A stretch of 64,000 nucleotides of DNA from Algibacter amylolyticus (GCF_014202225.1 NZ_JACHGE010000005.1:124001-188000); one strand, 5' to 3'. Positions 54,582-64,000 are shown, counted from the stretch's first letter. The notes: generated by a model not told the origin, from the sequence alone. Numbers and translations are program-made.

Positions 54582-57500
54582 TTAAAATCCTAATGTTACA
54601 CCACCTGTTATAGTTCTGAATAAAGGATAATTATTAACACCAGAATCTGAAACTTCTGGATCGAGATCTTTTATGTTAGACAAAACAAATAAATTTGCTC
54701 CTCTTAGGAAAAACTTCATGTTTTTTACTGTCCACAAATCTTTAGATAAAGAATAACTTAATTCCACATTTTTTAATCTAAAAAATGAGGCACTATCTAA
54801 CCAAAATGTTGATCCTCTAGTATCATTAAGAGGGCTTAATGTTGTTAAAATAGGTTCTGTACCATTTGGGTTGTTTACCGGATGAAATCTATCATTAGCC
54901 AATACAGAGTATTTACCCTCTCCGCTATTTCTAAAATAGTCATTGGATTTTATAAAATTAACTCCTAGTTCCGAAACACCTAATATGGACAATCCGAATC
55001 CTTTATAATTAGCATTTAAAGTAATTCCTAAAGTAGTTCTAGGAAAATTGTTACCTATTACCGTTTGATCCTGCTCATTTACAACACCATCATTATTCAA
55101 ATCTTTATAAGAAACGTTTCCAACCCCGTAAGGTCCTAATGCCTGAAACGGCGCATTATCAACTTCTTGTTGTGTTTTGAATAATCCATTAGAAACATAT
55201 CCAATGATAGCATCTGATGGGTTTCCGATAGTATTTACATTTGTGGTAGGATCAAAAACAGTATTATTAGCTTTGACTTCATTTTTAGAAAATAAAGCAT
55301 TCGCTCCAATATTAAGATTAAGGTCTCCTACGATTTTTGTCCAATCTACAGACGCTTCAAAACCATTATTCACAACCTTTCCTAAGTTTTGTGGTACATT
55401 TAACCCTCCATTAATCGTGTTAAATATTGATGTTGGATTATCAACAATAATTCGATCTCTAACTTGATTAAAATAGTTAACCTCAAATCGTAAAGTGTTT
55501 TTAAACGCAGAACCTTCTAAACCAATATTAAATTCATTTGCGGTTTCCCACAATAAATCTCGATTACCGAAATTGTCAAAGCCAGTTCTTAAATTCCCGC
55601 CACCAGTATTTCTTTCTCCGAAACTGATAGACCCATTTCTACTATACCTTGTATCATATAAATAAAATGAGGTCGCATTATCATACCCCATAACGCCATA
55701 ACCTGTTTTAAACTTAAGGTAATTTAAATTTTCCCAATCAGCCAAAAATTGCTCTTCACTAAGTACCCAAGCGGCACTAACTGAATGTGATAACATATAT
55801 TTCTTATTTCCAGTAAATTTATTACTCCCCATAAGAGCATAACTTAAATCAACATAGAATTTATCTTTATGCGAGAAGCTAGTTTTAAAGTAAGTGTTTG
55901 ATGTTTCAATATCTTGCAATCGACCTTTATCTTGATTTAAGAAATAAAAATAAGATAAGTCAAATGCTAATTTATTATTTTTTCGTAAATCCATTTTATA
56001 TTTAACATTAGATCGCCATCCTATAGATCTTCTAATATCATCGCCTCCACCTTGTCTGTTATCGGTGATTTCTCTTTGGTTTAATTTATAATAAACTAAA
56101 TCATCTTGCCCACCTGCATCAATAAAACGTTGTGAAGCATAACGAATTGGATTCTGAATTTGACCTGAATTACTGAACTGAAAATTATCAAAATTCACAG
56201 TTGTACTAATCTCAAGACCTTCTGTAATACCACTGGCATCCCAATCTAAACCGAAATTTGTTTGACCAAAAAACACTTGACTATCTTGAAGTCCTCCGTA
56301 AATTTTGTCTCCATAAAGACTATTTGGATTTAAAAACGAACCGCCCAAAGGTGGTAAAACCTCTACTCCTAATCCAACAACTTCAGGACTAAGGTTTGGA
56401 TCAGTAATCACAAATGGAAACTCATTTGGACGCTCAGTATTTATTTTACTAAAAACTTGATTCTCGCCTAATTTTCCCCAATTCCTATTGTCAATAACGC
56501 CATTAACATCTAGATGTCCTTTAAGTTTTGGTGTAATTTGAACATCTAAATTTCCTCGAAGACTAAAACGGTCTTTAACAACTTTTTCTCCTACTTTTTC
56601 AATACCTTCTAATCCAAGATAATTAATAAAAATAGCGTATTGAGAATCATCAGTACCTCCAGAAAATTCAAAGTTCGCATTTTTAAATGGGGCACTATCT
56701 TCTAAAAAATAGTCAATATGATTAACATCAGGATATAACAAATCATTTTCGCCTATACTTTGTCTATACCCTTCAATATCTGCAGCCGAATAGAAGGCAG
56801 AAAAACCATCATTAGCTCTAGCTTCATTATACAATGTTGCATAATCTGCACTATTTAAATATTTAGGAATTCTAGTAGTAGCTGAAACGCCATACTCTAA
56901 ACTTCCTCTTATGATTTGAGTATTATTTCGCCCTCTCTTAGTTGTTACCAATACCACTCCATTAGCAGCACGCGGACCATATAATATTTTTGCACTAACA
57001 TCTTTAATGACTTCGATGCTTTCAATTTCTTCAGCCGATAGATATTCTAAAGGTCTTTCAATACCATCGACTAGTGTTAATGCGCCATTATTATTTTCTC
57101 TTCCTAAGCCACGAACAAATAAATTAGGAGTATTATCTCCTAGTCCATTGGTTGTCATTTGAGTTACTAAACCCATCAATCTGCCTTGTAATGCATTTTG
57201 AAATACAGCATCAGGATAAGATTCTAATGTTTCGCCTTTGATTGTACTTATTGCACCTGTTAACTCACGTTGCGAGGTTTTACCTCCTGCGGGTAACATT
57301 ATTTCATAAGCGAATCCAGAAAAATAAGGCTGCTCAATTAATACAATTTTATCATTTATAGTTTCTGTCTTTAACAAAATTGTTCTGTCCTCATACCCTA
57401 CAGCACTTATTAAAAGTATATTATCTGATTTAGCCTGTAGTGTAAAGTGTCCATTACTGTCGGTATGGGTTTTAACCATTCCTTTTCCTAAGGATATCAA

Positions 57501-57647
57501 TGCGCCTTCTATTGGTGCATCCATTTCACTGACAATGATAGCGTCAATATTGATCGACTCTTTATTTTTATCATCCTGCCCAAAGCTTTTCATAAAAAGA
57601 AGCATAAAAAATGATAATAAGAAATATTTTAGTTTAGTTATATTCAT
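54582..57647 (-). CDS. SusC-like TonB-dependent transporter without STN domain (second pair)
   Basis: The start at 57647 (MNITKLKYFLLSFFMLLFMK leader) avoids overlap with the preceding susD, which the longer frame to 57683 would cause. The protein goes from a carboxypeptidase-like domain (MDAPIEGALISLGKGMVKTHTDSNG) through the plug (NALQGRLMGLVTQM, PNLFVRGLGRENNNGALTLVDGIERP, IESIEVIKDVSAKILYGPRAANGVVLVTTKRG) to a 22-strand barrel ending YPLFRTITGGVTLGF. Unlike the other two SusCs it has no STN domain and no antisense-RNA-like leader, so it depends on the operon of the upstream pair for regulation. Cargo is the same polysaccharide or fragments of it. Confidence 0.93.
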   Translation of the reverse strand: MNITKLKYFLLSFFMLLFMKSFGQDDKNKESINIDAIIVSEMDAPIEGALISLGKGMVKTHTDSNGHFTLQAKSDNILLISAVGYEDRTILLKTETINDKIVLIEQPYFSGFAYEIMLPAGGKTSQRELTGAISTIKGETLESYPDAVFQNALQGRLMGLVTQMTTNGLGDNTPNLFVRGLGRENNNGALTLVDGIERPLEYLSAEEIESIEVIKDVSAKILYGPRAANGVVLVTTKRGRNNTQIIRGSLEYGVSATTRIPKYLNSADYATLYNEARANDGFSAFYSAADIEGYRQSIGENDLLYPDVNHIDYFLEDSAPFKNANFEFSGGTDDSQYAIFINYLGLEGIEKVGEKVVKDRFSLRGNLDVQITPKLKGHLDVNGVIDNRNWGKLGENQVFSKINTERPNEFPFVITDPNLSPEVVGLGVEVLPPLGGSFLNPNSLYGDKIYGGLQDSQVFFGQTNFGLDWDASGITEGLEISTTVNFDNFQFSNSGQIQNPIRYASQRFIDAGGQDDLVYYKLNQREITDNRQGGGDDIRRSIGWRSNVKYKMDLRKNNKLAFDLSYFYFLNQDKGRLQDIETSNTYFKTSFSHKDKFYVDLSYALMGSNKFTGNKKYMLSHSVSAAWVLSEEQFLADWENLNYLKFKTGYGVMGYDNATSFYLYDTRYSRNGSISFGERNTGGGNLRTGFDNFGNRDLLWETANEFNIGLEGSAFKNTLRFEVNYFNQVRDRIIVDNPTSIFNTINGGLNVPQNLGKVVNNGFEASVDWTKIVGDLNLNIGANALFSKNEVKANNTVFDPTTNVNTIGNPSDAIIGYVSNGLFKTQQEVDNAPFQALGPYGVGNVSYKDLNNDGVVNEQDQTVIGNNFPRTTLGITLNANYKGFGLSILGVSELGVNFIKSNDYFRNSGEGKYSVLANDRFHPVNNPNGTEPILTTLSPLNDTRGSTFWLDSASFFRLKNVELSYSLSKDLWTVKNMKFFLRGANLFVLSNIKDLDPEVSDSGVNNYPLFRTITGGVTLGF

Positions 57648-57676
57648 TATTTTTTTCTCTATAGTGTAACTCATAA

Positions 57677-59533
57677 TTACCATCCTGGATTTTGTTTATA
57701 ATTAAATAAATCTTGAACATCTGTTAGTGGCATTGGATACCAGTAATGGCGAAGATTAAATACACGTTGTTCACTAGGTGCATTATAATATTCGTAAGTA
57801 AAATTCAACGTACTTTTATCCGTAACCGATTCATGACCTGTAGGAGGAATAGCTCTTACACCTCGTATTGGTTTACTCAATACATCTTCTGCAATCATCC
57901 AACGACGTAAATCAAACCATCTGTGATTTTCCCACATAAGTTCTACTGCTCTTTCGTTTCTAATTTTATCTTGAAAAGCTGTTTTAGAACTAGTAAATTC
58001 AGGTAAAACATCTGGCATACCAACTCGATTTCGAACAATGTTTATAGCTTGAACAGCTGTTAAACCATATCCTTTTGGATCTGCAGTAGGACCATAAGCC
58101 TCATTCATGGCTTCGGCATAATCTAAATACACTTGAGCAACTCTTATATAAATAGTATTGAACGTATTAAGCTCCCACTGTCTTGGACCATCTGTTGCTT
58201 CTGGCCAGATATACTTTTTACACACATAACCAGATATATCCCTTGCATTAGTATTATTGTTAGTACTTGTTTCTATATAATCCGTACCATCAACATAAAG
58301 TTCTTGATAAGTTTTGTTACCATTTCTAGCAACACTCCATTCTTCACCAGGATAGAGTATATTATTATAAAACCTTGGATCACGATTTACAAAAGGATTT
58401 TGAGGATCATAGCCAGAGCGAGAGTCATGTATAGAATAGGCATTACCATTATTAATAACCTCAAACATATCTACTATATTTTGAGTAGGATTTGTGAATC
58501 TTGCATCACCTCCAGCAAGTCTTCGAGGTAGGTAAAGCTGTTGGATACTTTTTCTATTATGATTACTATGCGAGATATCAAATCTATACCATAACGATTC
58601 ATCAGATATGTTGACCTCTTCGTGGTAAAAAATGTTTTTATATTCAGAACCATTCATCAACCTATAATTAGATGGACCACTTCCTCCAACGCCACTTGCA
58701 ACATATTTTATCGTATTGTTAGCATATTCTGCTGCACGCTCAGCCCATGATTGACTGTAATCCAAATATTGCGTACTGTTAGTATCATTTTGCATCAATG
58801 GGCTTGCTGCATATAGGGCAGCCATTGATTTTAATGCTAAAGCCGATCCTTTAGTAGCGCGTCCTGCTTGAATATCTTCCCAACGGTGTGGAAGCAAAGC
58901 AATTGCTTGGTCTAAACCAGAAATTAACCATTCTGAACTTTCAGAATATGTTTTCCTTACTAAATCAACGTCGTCATCCCCCGCATAAGCCTTGTCTAAA
59001 AGTGGCAAACCACCAAATCGTCTAATCATTTCGAAATAATACCAAGCCCTTAAAAAATAAGCCTGCCCTGCTAATTCATCTTTTTCATCTTGTGAAAGGT
59101 TAGCTGTAATATCATTTTCAAGAGCTTCAAGTACTTTATTAGTTATACGAATAGCATATGAAGCATTATTAAATATAGGAGCCCTCCAAAGTCTGTTATT
59201 TGGATTTTTCCAACCAATTTCTGGAACATCATCATGATTTGTCCAAGCCCCAGTATTCAAAAATTCAACTATAGAAGAATTATTTTGCAAACTCCCTGCT
59301 TCGTCTGAAAGAGCATATATAGCATCACCTTGTGACCTGTTTTGAGATGTCCAGTTCAATTCGTCATTTAGAACAACATAACAATTATCTAAATAAGCTC
59401 TAAGCGAAATGTAATCAGAAAAAACAACATCTTCACTTAACCCAAACTCAGGGTTTACTTCCAAATAATCTTCACATGATGTTAATCCTATAAATAGTAA
59501 CATCAATAATGTAATATTAAATTTTGTTTTCAT
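57677..59533 (-). CDS. SusD-like lipoprotein (first pair)
   Basis: A lipoprotein leader (LLFIGLTSC, Cys20) and RagB/SusD features: QDEKDELAGQAYFLRAWYYFEMIRRFGGLPLLDKAY, KGSALALKSMAALYAASPLM, and the C-terminal VRNRVGMPDVLPEF and KIRNERAVELMWENHRWFDLRRWM. 618 aa. It follows the STN-bearing SusC by 10 bp and is 30 bp before the start of the second SusC, so five genes (two SusC, two SusD, one DUF1735-like lipoprotein) form one unit. Confidence 0.93.
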   Translation of the reverse strand: MKTKFNITLLMLLFIGLTSCEDYLEVNPEFGLSEDVVFSDYISLRAYLDNCYVVLNDELNWTSQNRSQGDAIYALSDEAGSLQNNSSIVEFLNTGAWTNHDDVPEIGWKNPNNRLWRAPIFNNASYAIRITNKVLEALENDITANLSQDEKDELAGQAYFLRAWYYFEMIRRFGGLPLLDKAYAGDDDVDLVRKTYSESSEWLISGLDQAIALLPHRWEDIQAGRATKGSALALKSMAALYAASPLMQNDTNSTQYLDYSQSWAERAAEYANNTIKYVASGVGGSGPSNYRLMNGSEYKNIFYHEEVNISDESLWYRFDISHSNHNRKSIQQLYLPRRLAGGDARFTNPTQNIVDMFEVINNGNAYSIHDSRSGYDPQNPFVNRDPRFYNNILYPGEEWSVARNGNKTYQELYVDGTDYIETSTNNNTNARDISGYVCKKYIWPEATDGPRQWELNTFNTIYIRVAQVYLDYAEAMNEAYGPTADPKGYGLTAVQAINIVRNRVGMPDVLPEFTSSKTAFQDKIRNERAVELMWENHRWFDLRRWMIAEDVLSKPIRGVRAIPPTGHESVTDKSTLNFTYEYYNAPSEQRVFNLRHYWYPMPLTDVQDLFNYKQNPGW

Positions 59534-59543
59534 TTTTTATGTC

Positions 59544-62500
59544 TTAAAATGTTATTCTTAAACCTAAATTGTAACGTTTTACCACAGGATAAGTATTGGC
59601 TCCTGGAGTTTCTGGATCAATTTGGCTATCTAATTTGGACCAAGTGAATAAATTGTTACCATTAGCATATAGTTGTAAAGATTTTATTCCTGCTTTTTTA
59701 ACAAGCCCTTTATCAAACTTATAATTGAATTCAATATTTTTTAAACGTAAATAGGCGCCATCTTGATAAGACAGTGTACTTGGATTAAGGTTATAAGCAT
59801 TTCCTACTCCTAAATGCAGTGCTGGATTTTGAGCCGTTAAAGCTGTTTCTGGTGTAAACCTATTTATAGCATTTGAATTTGCTTGTACATAATAATCACC
59901 GGTAAAACTAAGTGTGTATAAATTAGGCATTACATAGCCCACATCAGTTACTCCGTACAACAAAGCCGACATACCAAAACCTTTGTAGTTTGCTCCAAGA
60001 TTCAAACCATACGTTCTTAAAGGACGCCCTGGTTGTACGTCCATTACTACTTGATCATTGGAATCTATAGCGCCATCACCATTATAATCTGCATATGCAA
60101 CGTCCCCTGGAATTAAATCTCCTTTTACAGCACCTCCTAATGTGGGAGCTGTGGCATTGTATATATCATCTAAACTGCGAAATAAATCAGTTTGTATTAA
60201 TCGAGCGTTCCAACCAATAGGCTTACCTGCTTCCTTTAAATATTCTGGGCGTAATCTTGGATCGTTTCTAAAAACGGTTCTATTTTCAACAAAAGCCGTA
60301 TTAAAATTGATATTATAGCTAAAATCTCCTAATGAGGATTTCCAACCTATATCAAATTCATAACCATGATTTTTTGTAACACCAATATTCCCTGTAGCTT
60401 CTGCGTCAATTCCCACAAAAACAGGTTGCCTAACATTCATCAAAATACCTGAACGATCTTCCTTGAACAGATCTAGGTTTGCGCTAAGACCTTTTAGCAC
60501 TTCCAATTTAAACGACACATTATGAATACGACTTTCTTCCCAAGTAGAGTTTGTATTCGCAAGTGCTCCTTCTTCAAAAAAACTAGGATTTTCTTGAACG
60601 TTTATATATCCAAATAGGTTTTGGATATTATAAGGTCTATTATTAATATTATAAGTCTGTATGTATTGAAAACGATCGCCACCATTATCAGAACCAGTAA
60701 CTCCATAAGAATAATTTATCTTAAAAAAGTCTAACCAATTTTTTGTATTCTTTTTAATAAATGGTTCTTCTGAAACTACCCATCCGGCACCTATTGAAGG
60801 AAAGAAACCAAAACGCTTGCCACGAGCAAACTTTTCAGAACCGGAATACGATCCATTAACTTCTAACAAATAACGTTTTTTAAAATAATAATTCACCCTA
60901 CCAATCCACTCTTCTCGTTTATAAGCATAACCTCCTCTAGGTTTTTCTTCCTGTCTCCAAAAAATAGTATTACTATTTACCTCATGGTCTCCAAAGGTTC
61001 GCTTATAGTCCATTTGAAATTTATAATTAAGTCTACGACCATAACCACTTAAACTTGGAGTGCCAGATGAAATATAACCAGGTTGAATATCAGTTGTTGG
61101 ATACCTAAATTCACTTAATAAAGGATAAGTAACATCTCCATTTGAACTAGTGATAGGATTTGAATAATCGTATTGGCGATAGTACCGAATAATCTCAATA
61201 TCAGGAGATGCTGCACCGTCACCATAATTAGGAACAGCAATTACTTTTTCATAATTTGAAGATGAAGTATAATTGATCGTTGCACTAGCGCTAAGCCCTT
61301 TGGTTATAAAATCCAATTCCTGTTTAAGTAAGGCATCATACAACCCTTGGTAGTATTGAAATGTTGTTTGACCAGCTTCGTTAGTACGAGCTATTAGGTT
61401 TGTAAGTCCGTCTTGATCAGTTCCATAAAAACCATCCTCATAACGTATAGGATAAAGATTTCGTGGTGCACTGAAAAGTTTATTAAAGAAAATATTATCT
61501 TGACCAAATGCAGGTTGTGACACCGTTCTATAATTGCCCGCAAAATTGATACTAAACTTTGTTGATTTGGTAATATCAAAATCAAAATTTGAACGCCAGT
61601 TGTAGCGTTTTAATTTAAATGCAGGATCAAAATTTTCGTTTGCCTTTGTTTGGAATACATCCCCATCATTTCTGTGTCCTAAGGAAACAAAATACTTTAC
61701 CAATGGCGAACCTCCACTAACATTCATATTGTATGTTTGTTCGAAACCTGTTCCAATCAATTCATTAAACCAATCTATTTCTGGGAAATATTGATTATAT
61801 GGTCCTATTTGATCTCTGTTTTGTTCCCATGCATTTATAGTAGATTCTGGAATAAGAATGTTCCAATTTCTATCGTTAGTAGCTGCTTCGTTGTGTAAGC
61901 GTTGCGCCGTAATAGCATCTACAAAATCAGGTTTTTCTGTTACCTGTTTAAGTCCAAAATTTGATGACACATTAAATTTTGGAGCTCCAATCTTACCTCG
62001 CTTTGTTGTAATTAAAATAACACCATTGGCCCCTCTAACACCATAAACTGCTGTGGCCGAAGCATCTTTTAATACAGATATGGTTTCAATCTCATTAGGA
62101 TCTAAATTATTAATTTCTCGTTCTATACCATCTACTAAAGTTAATGGAGCTCCATTTCCTTGCCATGACGAGTTTCCTCTTATAAATATTTGAGCCGCAT
62201 CATCACCAGGCCGCCCACCACTATTAACAGCGGTTAAACCAGGTACTGCACCTTGTAAAGCTTCAGAAATAGTACTCACTGAACCTACTCGTTGAAGCGT
62301 TTCTCCTTTTACTGAAGTTACAGCACCTACAAGTGTTTGCTTGGTTTGTTTTGCAAATCCCACAATAACAATCTCATCCAATTTTGAAGTAGATTCTAAC
62401 AAAACAATATTGAACTTTTTATTATTTCCTGCAGGAATTTCTTGAGTAACAAAACCTAAATAAGATACTACTAGAACTGATGTTTTATCTTTGATATTTA

Positions 62501-63005
62501 AAGTAAACTCTCCATCAAAATCAGTTTGAGCACCATTACTCGTGCCTTTTTCAATAATATTTGCACCTGGTAAAGGCTGTCCGTTTTCGTCAGTAACAAT
62601 TCCATTTATTTGGTATTTCTGTACATTGGTATTGACTAATGATTTACTTTTAATATAAATTGTATTATTTTCTGTGAACTCAAAACTAAAGTTTTTATCT
62701 TCTAGGACTTTACCAACTAATTCTGAAACTTTAATTTCTCCCTTTCTTAAATAAATTTTAGGTGTATTATCAAATAAACTTATAGGATAAACAAAACTAA
62801 AATCAGTTTGTTTTTTTATAATTTTAAATACACCTTTAACTGTTACCAATTGATCTTTGTCAATTAATATTTTTTCCTGAGAAAACATGTTCACCGTTGA
62901 TAAAGAGAAAACGGTAGTACACATCAAAAATATAAATGTTTTCATAATAAATATTAAGATCCGTTTTCTAGCTAGATAGCGGAGATTAACTAGTTTAATT
63001 TTCAT
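59544..63005 (-). CDS. SusC-like TonB-dependent transporter with STN domain (first pair)
   Basis: 1153 aa: an extended leader (MKIKLVNLRYLARKRILIFI then MKTFIFLMCTT), STN domain (KILIDKDQLVTVKGVFKIIKKQTDFSFVYPISLFD), carboxypeptidase-like domain (NGIVTDENGQPLPGANIIEKGT), LDEIVIVGFAKQTKQTLVGAVTS, plug (TISVLKDASATAVYGVRGANGVILITTKRG) and barrel ending KRYNLGLRITF. The N-terminus and the leader sequence upstream match the SusC at 47409 closely, indicating a duplicated regulatory unit. The STN domain implies sigma/anti-sigma signalling. First gene of the five-gene susCD-susCD-lipoprotein operon. Confidence 0.93.
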   Translation of the reverse strand: MKIKLVNLRYLARKRILIFIMKTFIFLMCTTVFSLSTVNMFSQEKILIDKDQLVTVKGVFKIIKKQTDFSFVYPISLFDNTPKIYLRKGEIKVSELVGKVLEDKNFSFEFTENNTIYIKSKSLVNTNVQKYQINGIVTDENGQPLPGANIIEKGTSNGAQTDFDGEFTLNIKDKTSVLVVSYLGFVTQEIPAGNNKKFNIVLLESTSKLDEIVIVGFAKQTKQTLVGAVTSVKGETLQRVGSVSTISEALQGAVPGLTAVNSGGRPGDDAAQIFIRGNSSWQGNGAPLTLVDGIEREINNLDPNEIETISVLKDASATAVYGVRGANGVILITTKRGKIGAPKFNVSSNFGLKQVTEKPDFVDAITAQRLHNEAATNDRNWNILIPESTINAWEQNRDQIGPYNQYFPEIDWFNELIGTGFEQTYNMNVSGGSPLVKYFVSLGHRNDGDVFQTKANENFDPAFKLKRYNWRSNFDFDITKSTKFSINFAGNYRTVSQPAFGQDNIFFNKLFSAPRNLYPIRYEDGFYGTDQDGLTNLIARTNEAGQTTFQYYQGLYDALLKQELDFITKGLSASATINYTSSSNYEKVIAVPNYGDGAASPDIEIIRYYRQYDYSNPITSSNGDVTYPLLSEFRYPTTDIQPGYISSGTPSLSGYGRRLNYKFQMDYKRTFGDHEVNSNTIFWRQEEKPRGGYAYKREEWIGRVNYYFKKRYLLEVNGSYSGSEKFARGKRFGFFPSIGAGWVVSEEPFIKKNTKNWLDFFKINYSYGVTGSDNGGDRFQYIQTYNINNRPYNIQNLFGYINVQENPSFFEEGALANTNSTWEESRIHNVSFKLEVLKGLSANLDLFKEDRSGILMNVRQPVFVGIDAEATGNIGVTKNHGYEFDIGWKSSLGDFSYNINFNTAFVENRTVFRNDPRLRPEYLKEAGKPIGWNARLIQTDLFRSLDDIYNATAPTLGGAVKGDLIPGDVAYADYNGDGAIDSNDQVVMDVQPGRPLRTYGLNLGANYKGFGMSALLYGVTDVGYVMPNLYTLSFTGDYYVQANSNAINRFTPETALTAQNPALHLGVGNAYNLNPSTLSYQDGAYLRLKNIEFNYKFDKGLVKKAGIKSLQLYANGNNLFTWSKLDSQIDPETPGANTYPVVKRYNLGLRITF

Positions 63006-63017
63006 AAATTGCTTTGT

Positions 63018-63106
63018 GTTAGTTATACATTAATTTAACTGATACTCTATTTATTAACAGAAACTATAATCTCACACCGCCAAATGCTAATTCTCGTTTC
63101 TTTTTT
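63018..63106 (+). ncRNA. Candidate antisense small RNA opposite the susC leader (copy B)
   Basis: On the plus strand AGAAAC (63059-63064) pairs with GTTTCT (63096-63101), with partial pairing further in, and T residues run to 63106. The loop carries TCACACCGCCAAATG (63072-63086), identical to copy A, and the flanking GATACTCTAT and TGTGTTAGTTA blocks are also shared. Relative to copy A one stem pair is changed on both sides (G-C to A-T). The -7 region is TAAATTGC, a weaker match than copy A. The RNA would be complementary to the leader of the SusC at 59544. Confidence 0.45.
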
Positions 63107-63145
63107 AAATTTTATATTCTACCTTATTTGAAATGAGATAAAAAC

Positions 63146-64000
63146 CTAATTTTGTTTTATAAATTTAATTGTTTTTAATAAGCCAAAACTTTTAATTGTC
63201 AAAAAGTACGTTCCTACTTCTAGTTCTTTGACATCAATTGATTGCTCTTCTAAATTAGTTATGTTTTTTAGTTCTAGGTTTTTTACTTTTTTGCCAAATA
63301 ATGAATAAATCGTTAATTGAACTTCTCCTTCACTAAGATTATTTAGATTCAAATTAATCTTATCATTTACTGGATTAGAGTAGATTATAAATTCATTAAT
63401 ATCTCTACCTCTACTGGGCATTGATAAATTGTTATCACTCGTTAACGATATAAATAAATCAATTTCTTCTTGATCAAAAGGCGTTCCATCGGTTCGAAAC
63501 AAATCGTGAAACCAAAGTTCTGGTTCAGGAAATGGATCTCCTGGATTAATAACCTCTCCTCTTTCTCGCTTACCATTTAAACCACCATTTGCATTTGTTC
63601 TGCTACTCCATGGCCAAATAGTACCTGTTTTACCAGATACTAGCCCCCAATTTATTGCCCCAGCATTCAAATCTTTTAAAACGGGAAGGATTGCTTGTAC
63701 AGTACTTCCTTTTTCTCTTGCAAGCCATTCAGTAACTACAACTGGCCTACCACCTTTTTGATAGTTTAAAATTAATGTTCTTACATCTTCTGGTCCTTTA
63801 TAAGTATGAATTGATTGTAAATCTGAGTTTACCTCATTTATTTTACGATTAGTTCCTCCTATACTTCCAGCAGAATTGGACATAATAGGCTGTGATGGGT
63901 TAATTTCTCGTGCCCAAACCCAAGAATTATATACTAACTTATTAGATTTCTCTCTGATGCTTGTATCAGATCCTGCTTCGCCTTCTAAGTCACCGTTTTC
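63146..64000 (-). CDS. Glycoside hydrolase C-terminal part with T9SS domain (N-terminus outside window)
   Basis: The frame is open from the window edge and 285 codons are visible. The first half is the end of a (beta/alpha)8-type catalytic domain: WVWAREINPSQPIM, LQSIHTYKGPEDV, RPVVVTEWLAREKGS (the Glu of TEW is a likely nucleophile) and GAINWGLVSGKTGTIWPW, as in GH5-like or beta-xylanase-type enzymes. The last 80 residues (FIIYSNPVNDKINLNL to LLKTIKFIKQN) are a T9SS sorting domain. The family cannot be fixed without the missing N-terminus. It directly precedes the susC at 59544 and may be an endo-acting enzyme attacking the polymer backbone. Confidence 0.75.
   Translation of the reverse strand, partial: ENGDLEGEAGSDTSIREKSNKLVYNSWVWAREINPSQPIMSNSAGSIGGTNRKINEVNSDLQSIHTYKGPEDVRTLILNYQKGGRPVVVTEWLAREKGSTVQAILPVLKDLNAGAINWGLVSGKTGTIWPWSSRTNANGGLNGKRERGEVINPGDPFPEPELWFHDLFRTDGTPFDQEEIDLFISLTSDNNLSMPSRGRDINEFIIYSNPVNDKINLNLNNLSEGEVQLTIYSLFGKKVKNLELKNITNLEEQSIDVKELEVGTYFLTIKSFGLLKTIKFIKQN

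Noticed and set aside
1-64000. CRISPR array or insertion sequence
   Set aside because: No regularly spaced direct repeats and no transposase-like open frame were seen. The recurring palindromes are single dispersed repeats.
5509-64000. Ulvan, agar, porphyran or carrageenan PUL
   Set aside because: No ulvan lyase, GH105, GH16, GH86 or GH117 signature was seen among the genes, although sulfatases and GH39 or GH2 also occur in such loci.

Overview
The window looks like part of a marine Bacteroidetes (Flavobacteriaceae-like) chromosome. The DNA is AT-rich. There are SusC/SusD outer-membrane uptake pairs, type IX secretion (T9SS) C-terminal sorting domains, many sulfatases with the Cys-type C-x-P-S/T-R motif, and a BfmA/BtgA-type mobilization protein. 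From about 5.5 kb to the right edge every gene but one (an ECF sigma factor at 51.1 kb) is on the minus strand.

Left edge (1-2240): a minus-strand unit with an alginate lyase (PL7) followed by an in-frame fusion of gluconokinase with 6-phosphogluconate dehydrogenase that runs off the window. A doubled TTGGTACACCAA operator overlaps a candidate -7 box upstream of the lyase. A strong hairpin (2205-2237) and a 16-bp tRNA 3'-end-like sequence (2260-2275) close this part and look like the edge of an integrated element. Region 2.3-5.4 kb is a decayed mobile-element segment: bfmA/btgA-like gene, ssb, a frameshifted DUF6876-like gene, a small remnant ORF, palindromic repeats and several terminators.

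Region 5.5-64 kb is one very large polysaccharide utilization locus (PUL). It carries three SusC/SusD pairs, a SusE-position lipoprotein, an ECF sigma factor without a neighbouring FecR, five sulfatases, and GH2, GH31, GH36, a raffinose-synthase-like GH36, another clan GH-D protein, GH39, three GH43 (one interrupted by a stop codon) and a partial (beta/alpha)8-type GH at the right edge. It also has three SGNH/acetyl-esterase-like proteins, a DUF1080 protein, an exported enolase-superfamily protein, an exported PHP-metallohydrolase-like protein, an aldo/keto reductase, aldose 1-epimerase, UDP-glucose 4-epimerase and a sodium/sugar symporter pseudogene. Together these suggest desulfation, deacylation and exo-cleavage of a sulfated, probably galactose-rich (alpha-galactosyl) algal polysaccharide, with galM and galE feeding galactose into central metabolism. 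The exact glycan cannot be read from sequence.

The most interesting signal is a pair of matching elements just upstream of the two STN-domain susC genes (50758-50843 and 63018-63106). Each has a 15-nt identical loop inside a hairpin whose stem differs between the copies, followed on the strand opposite to susC by a T-tract, and the first copy has a perfect TAnnTTTG box. They look like cis-antisense small RNAs that could control the two susC operons. Other notable points are the GntK-Gnd fusion, the possible tRNA-integrated island carrying the PUL, the PHP-domain protein, the missing anti-sigma factor, and several genes broken by stops or homopolymer indels inside an otherwise intact locus.
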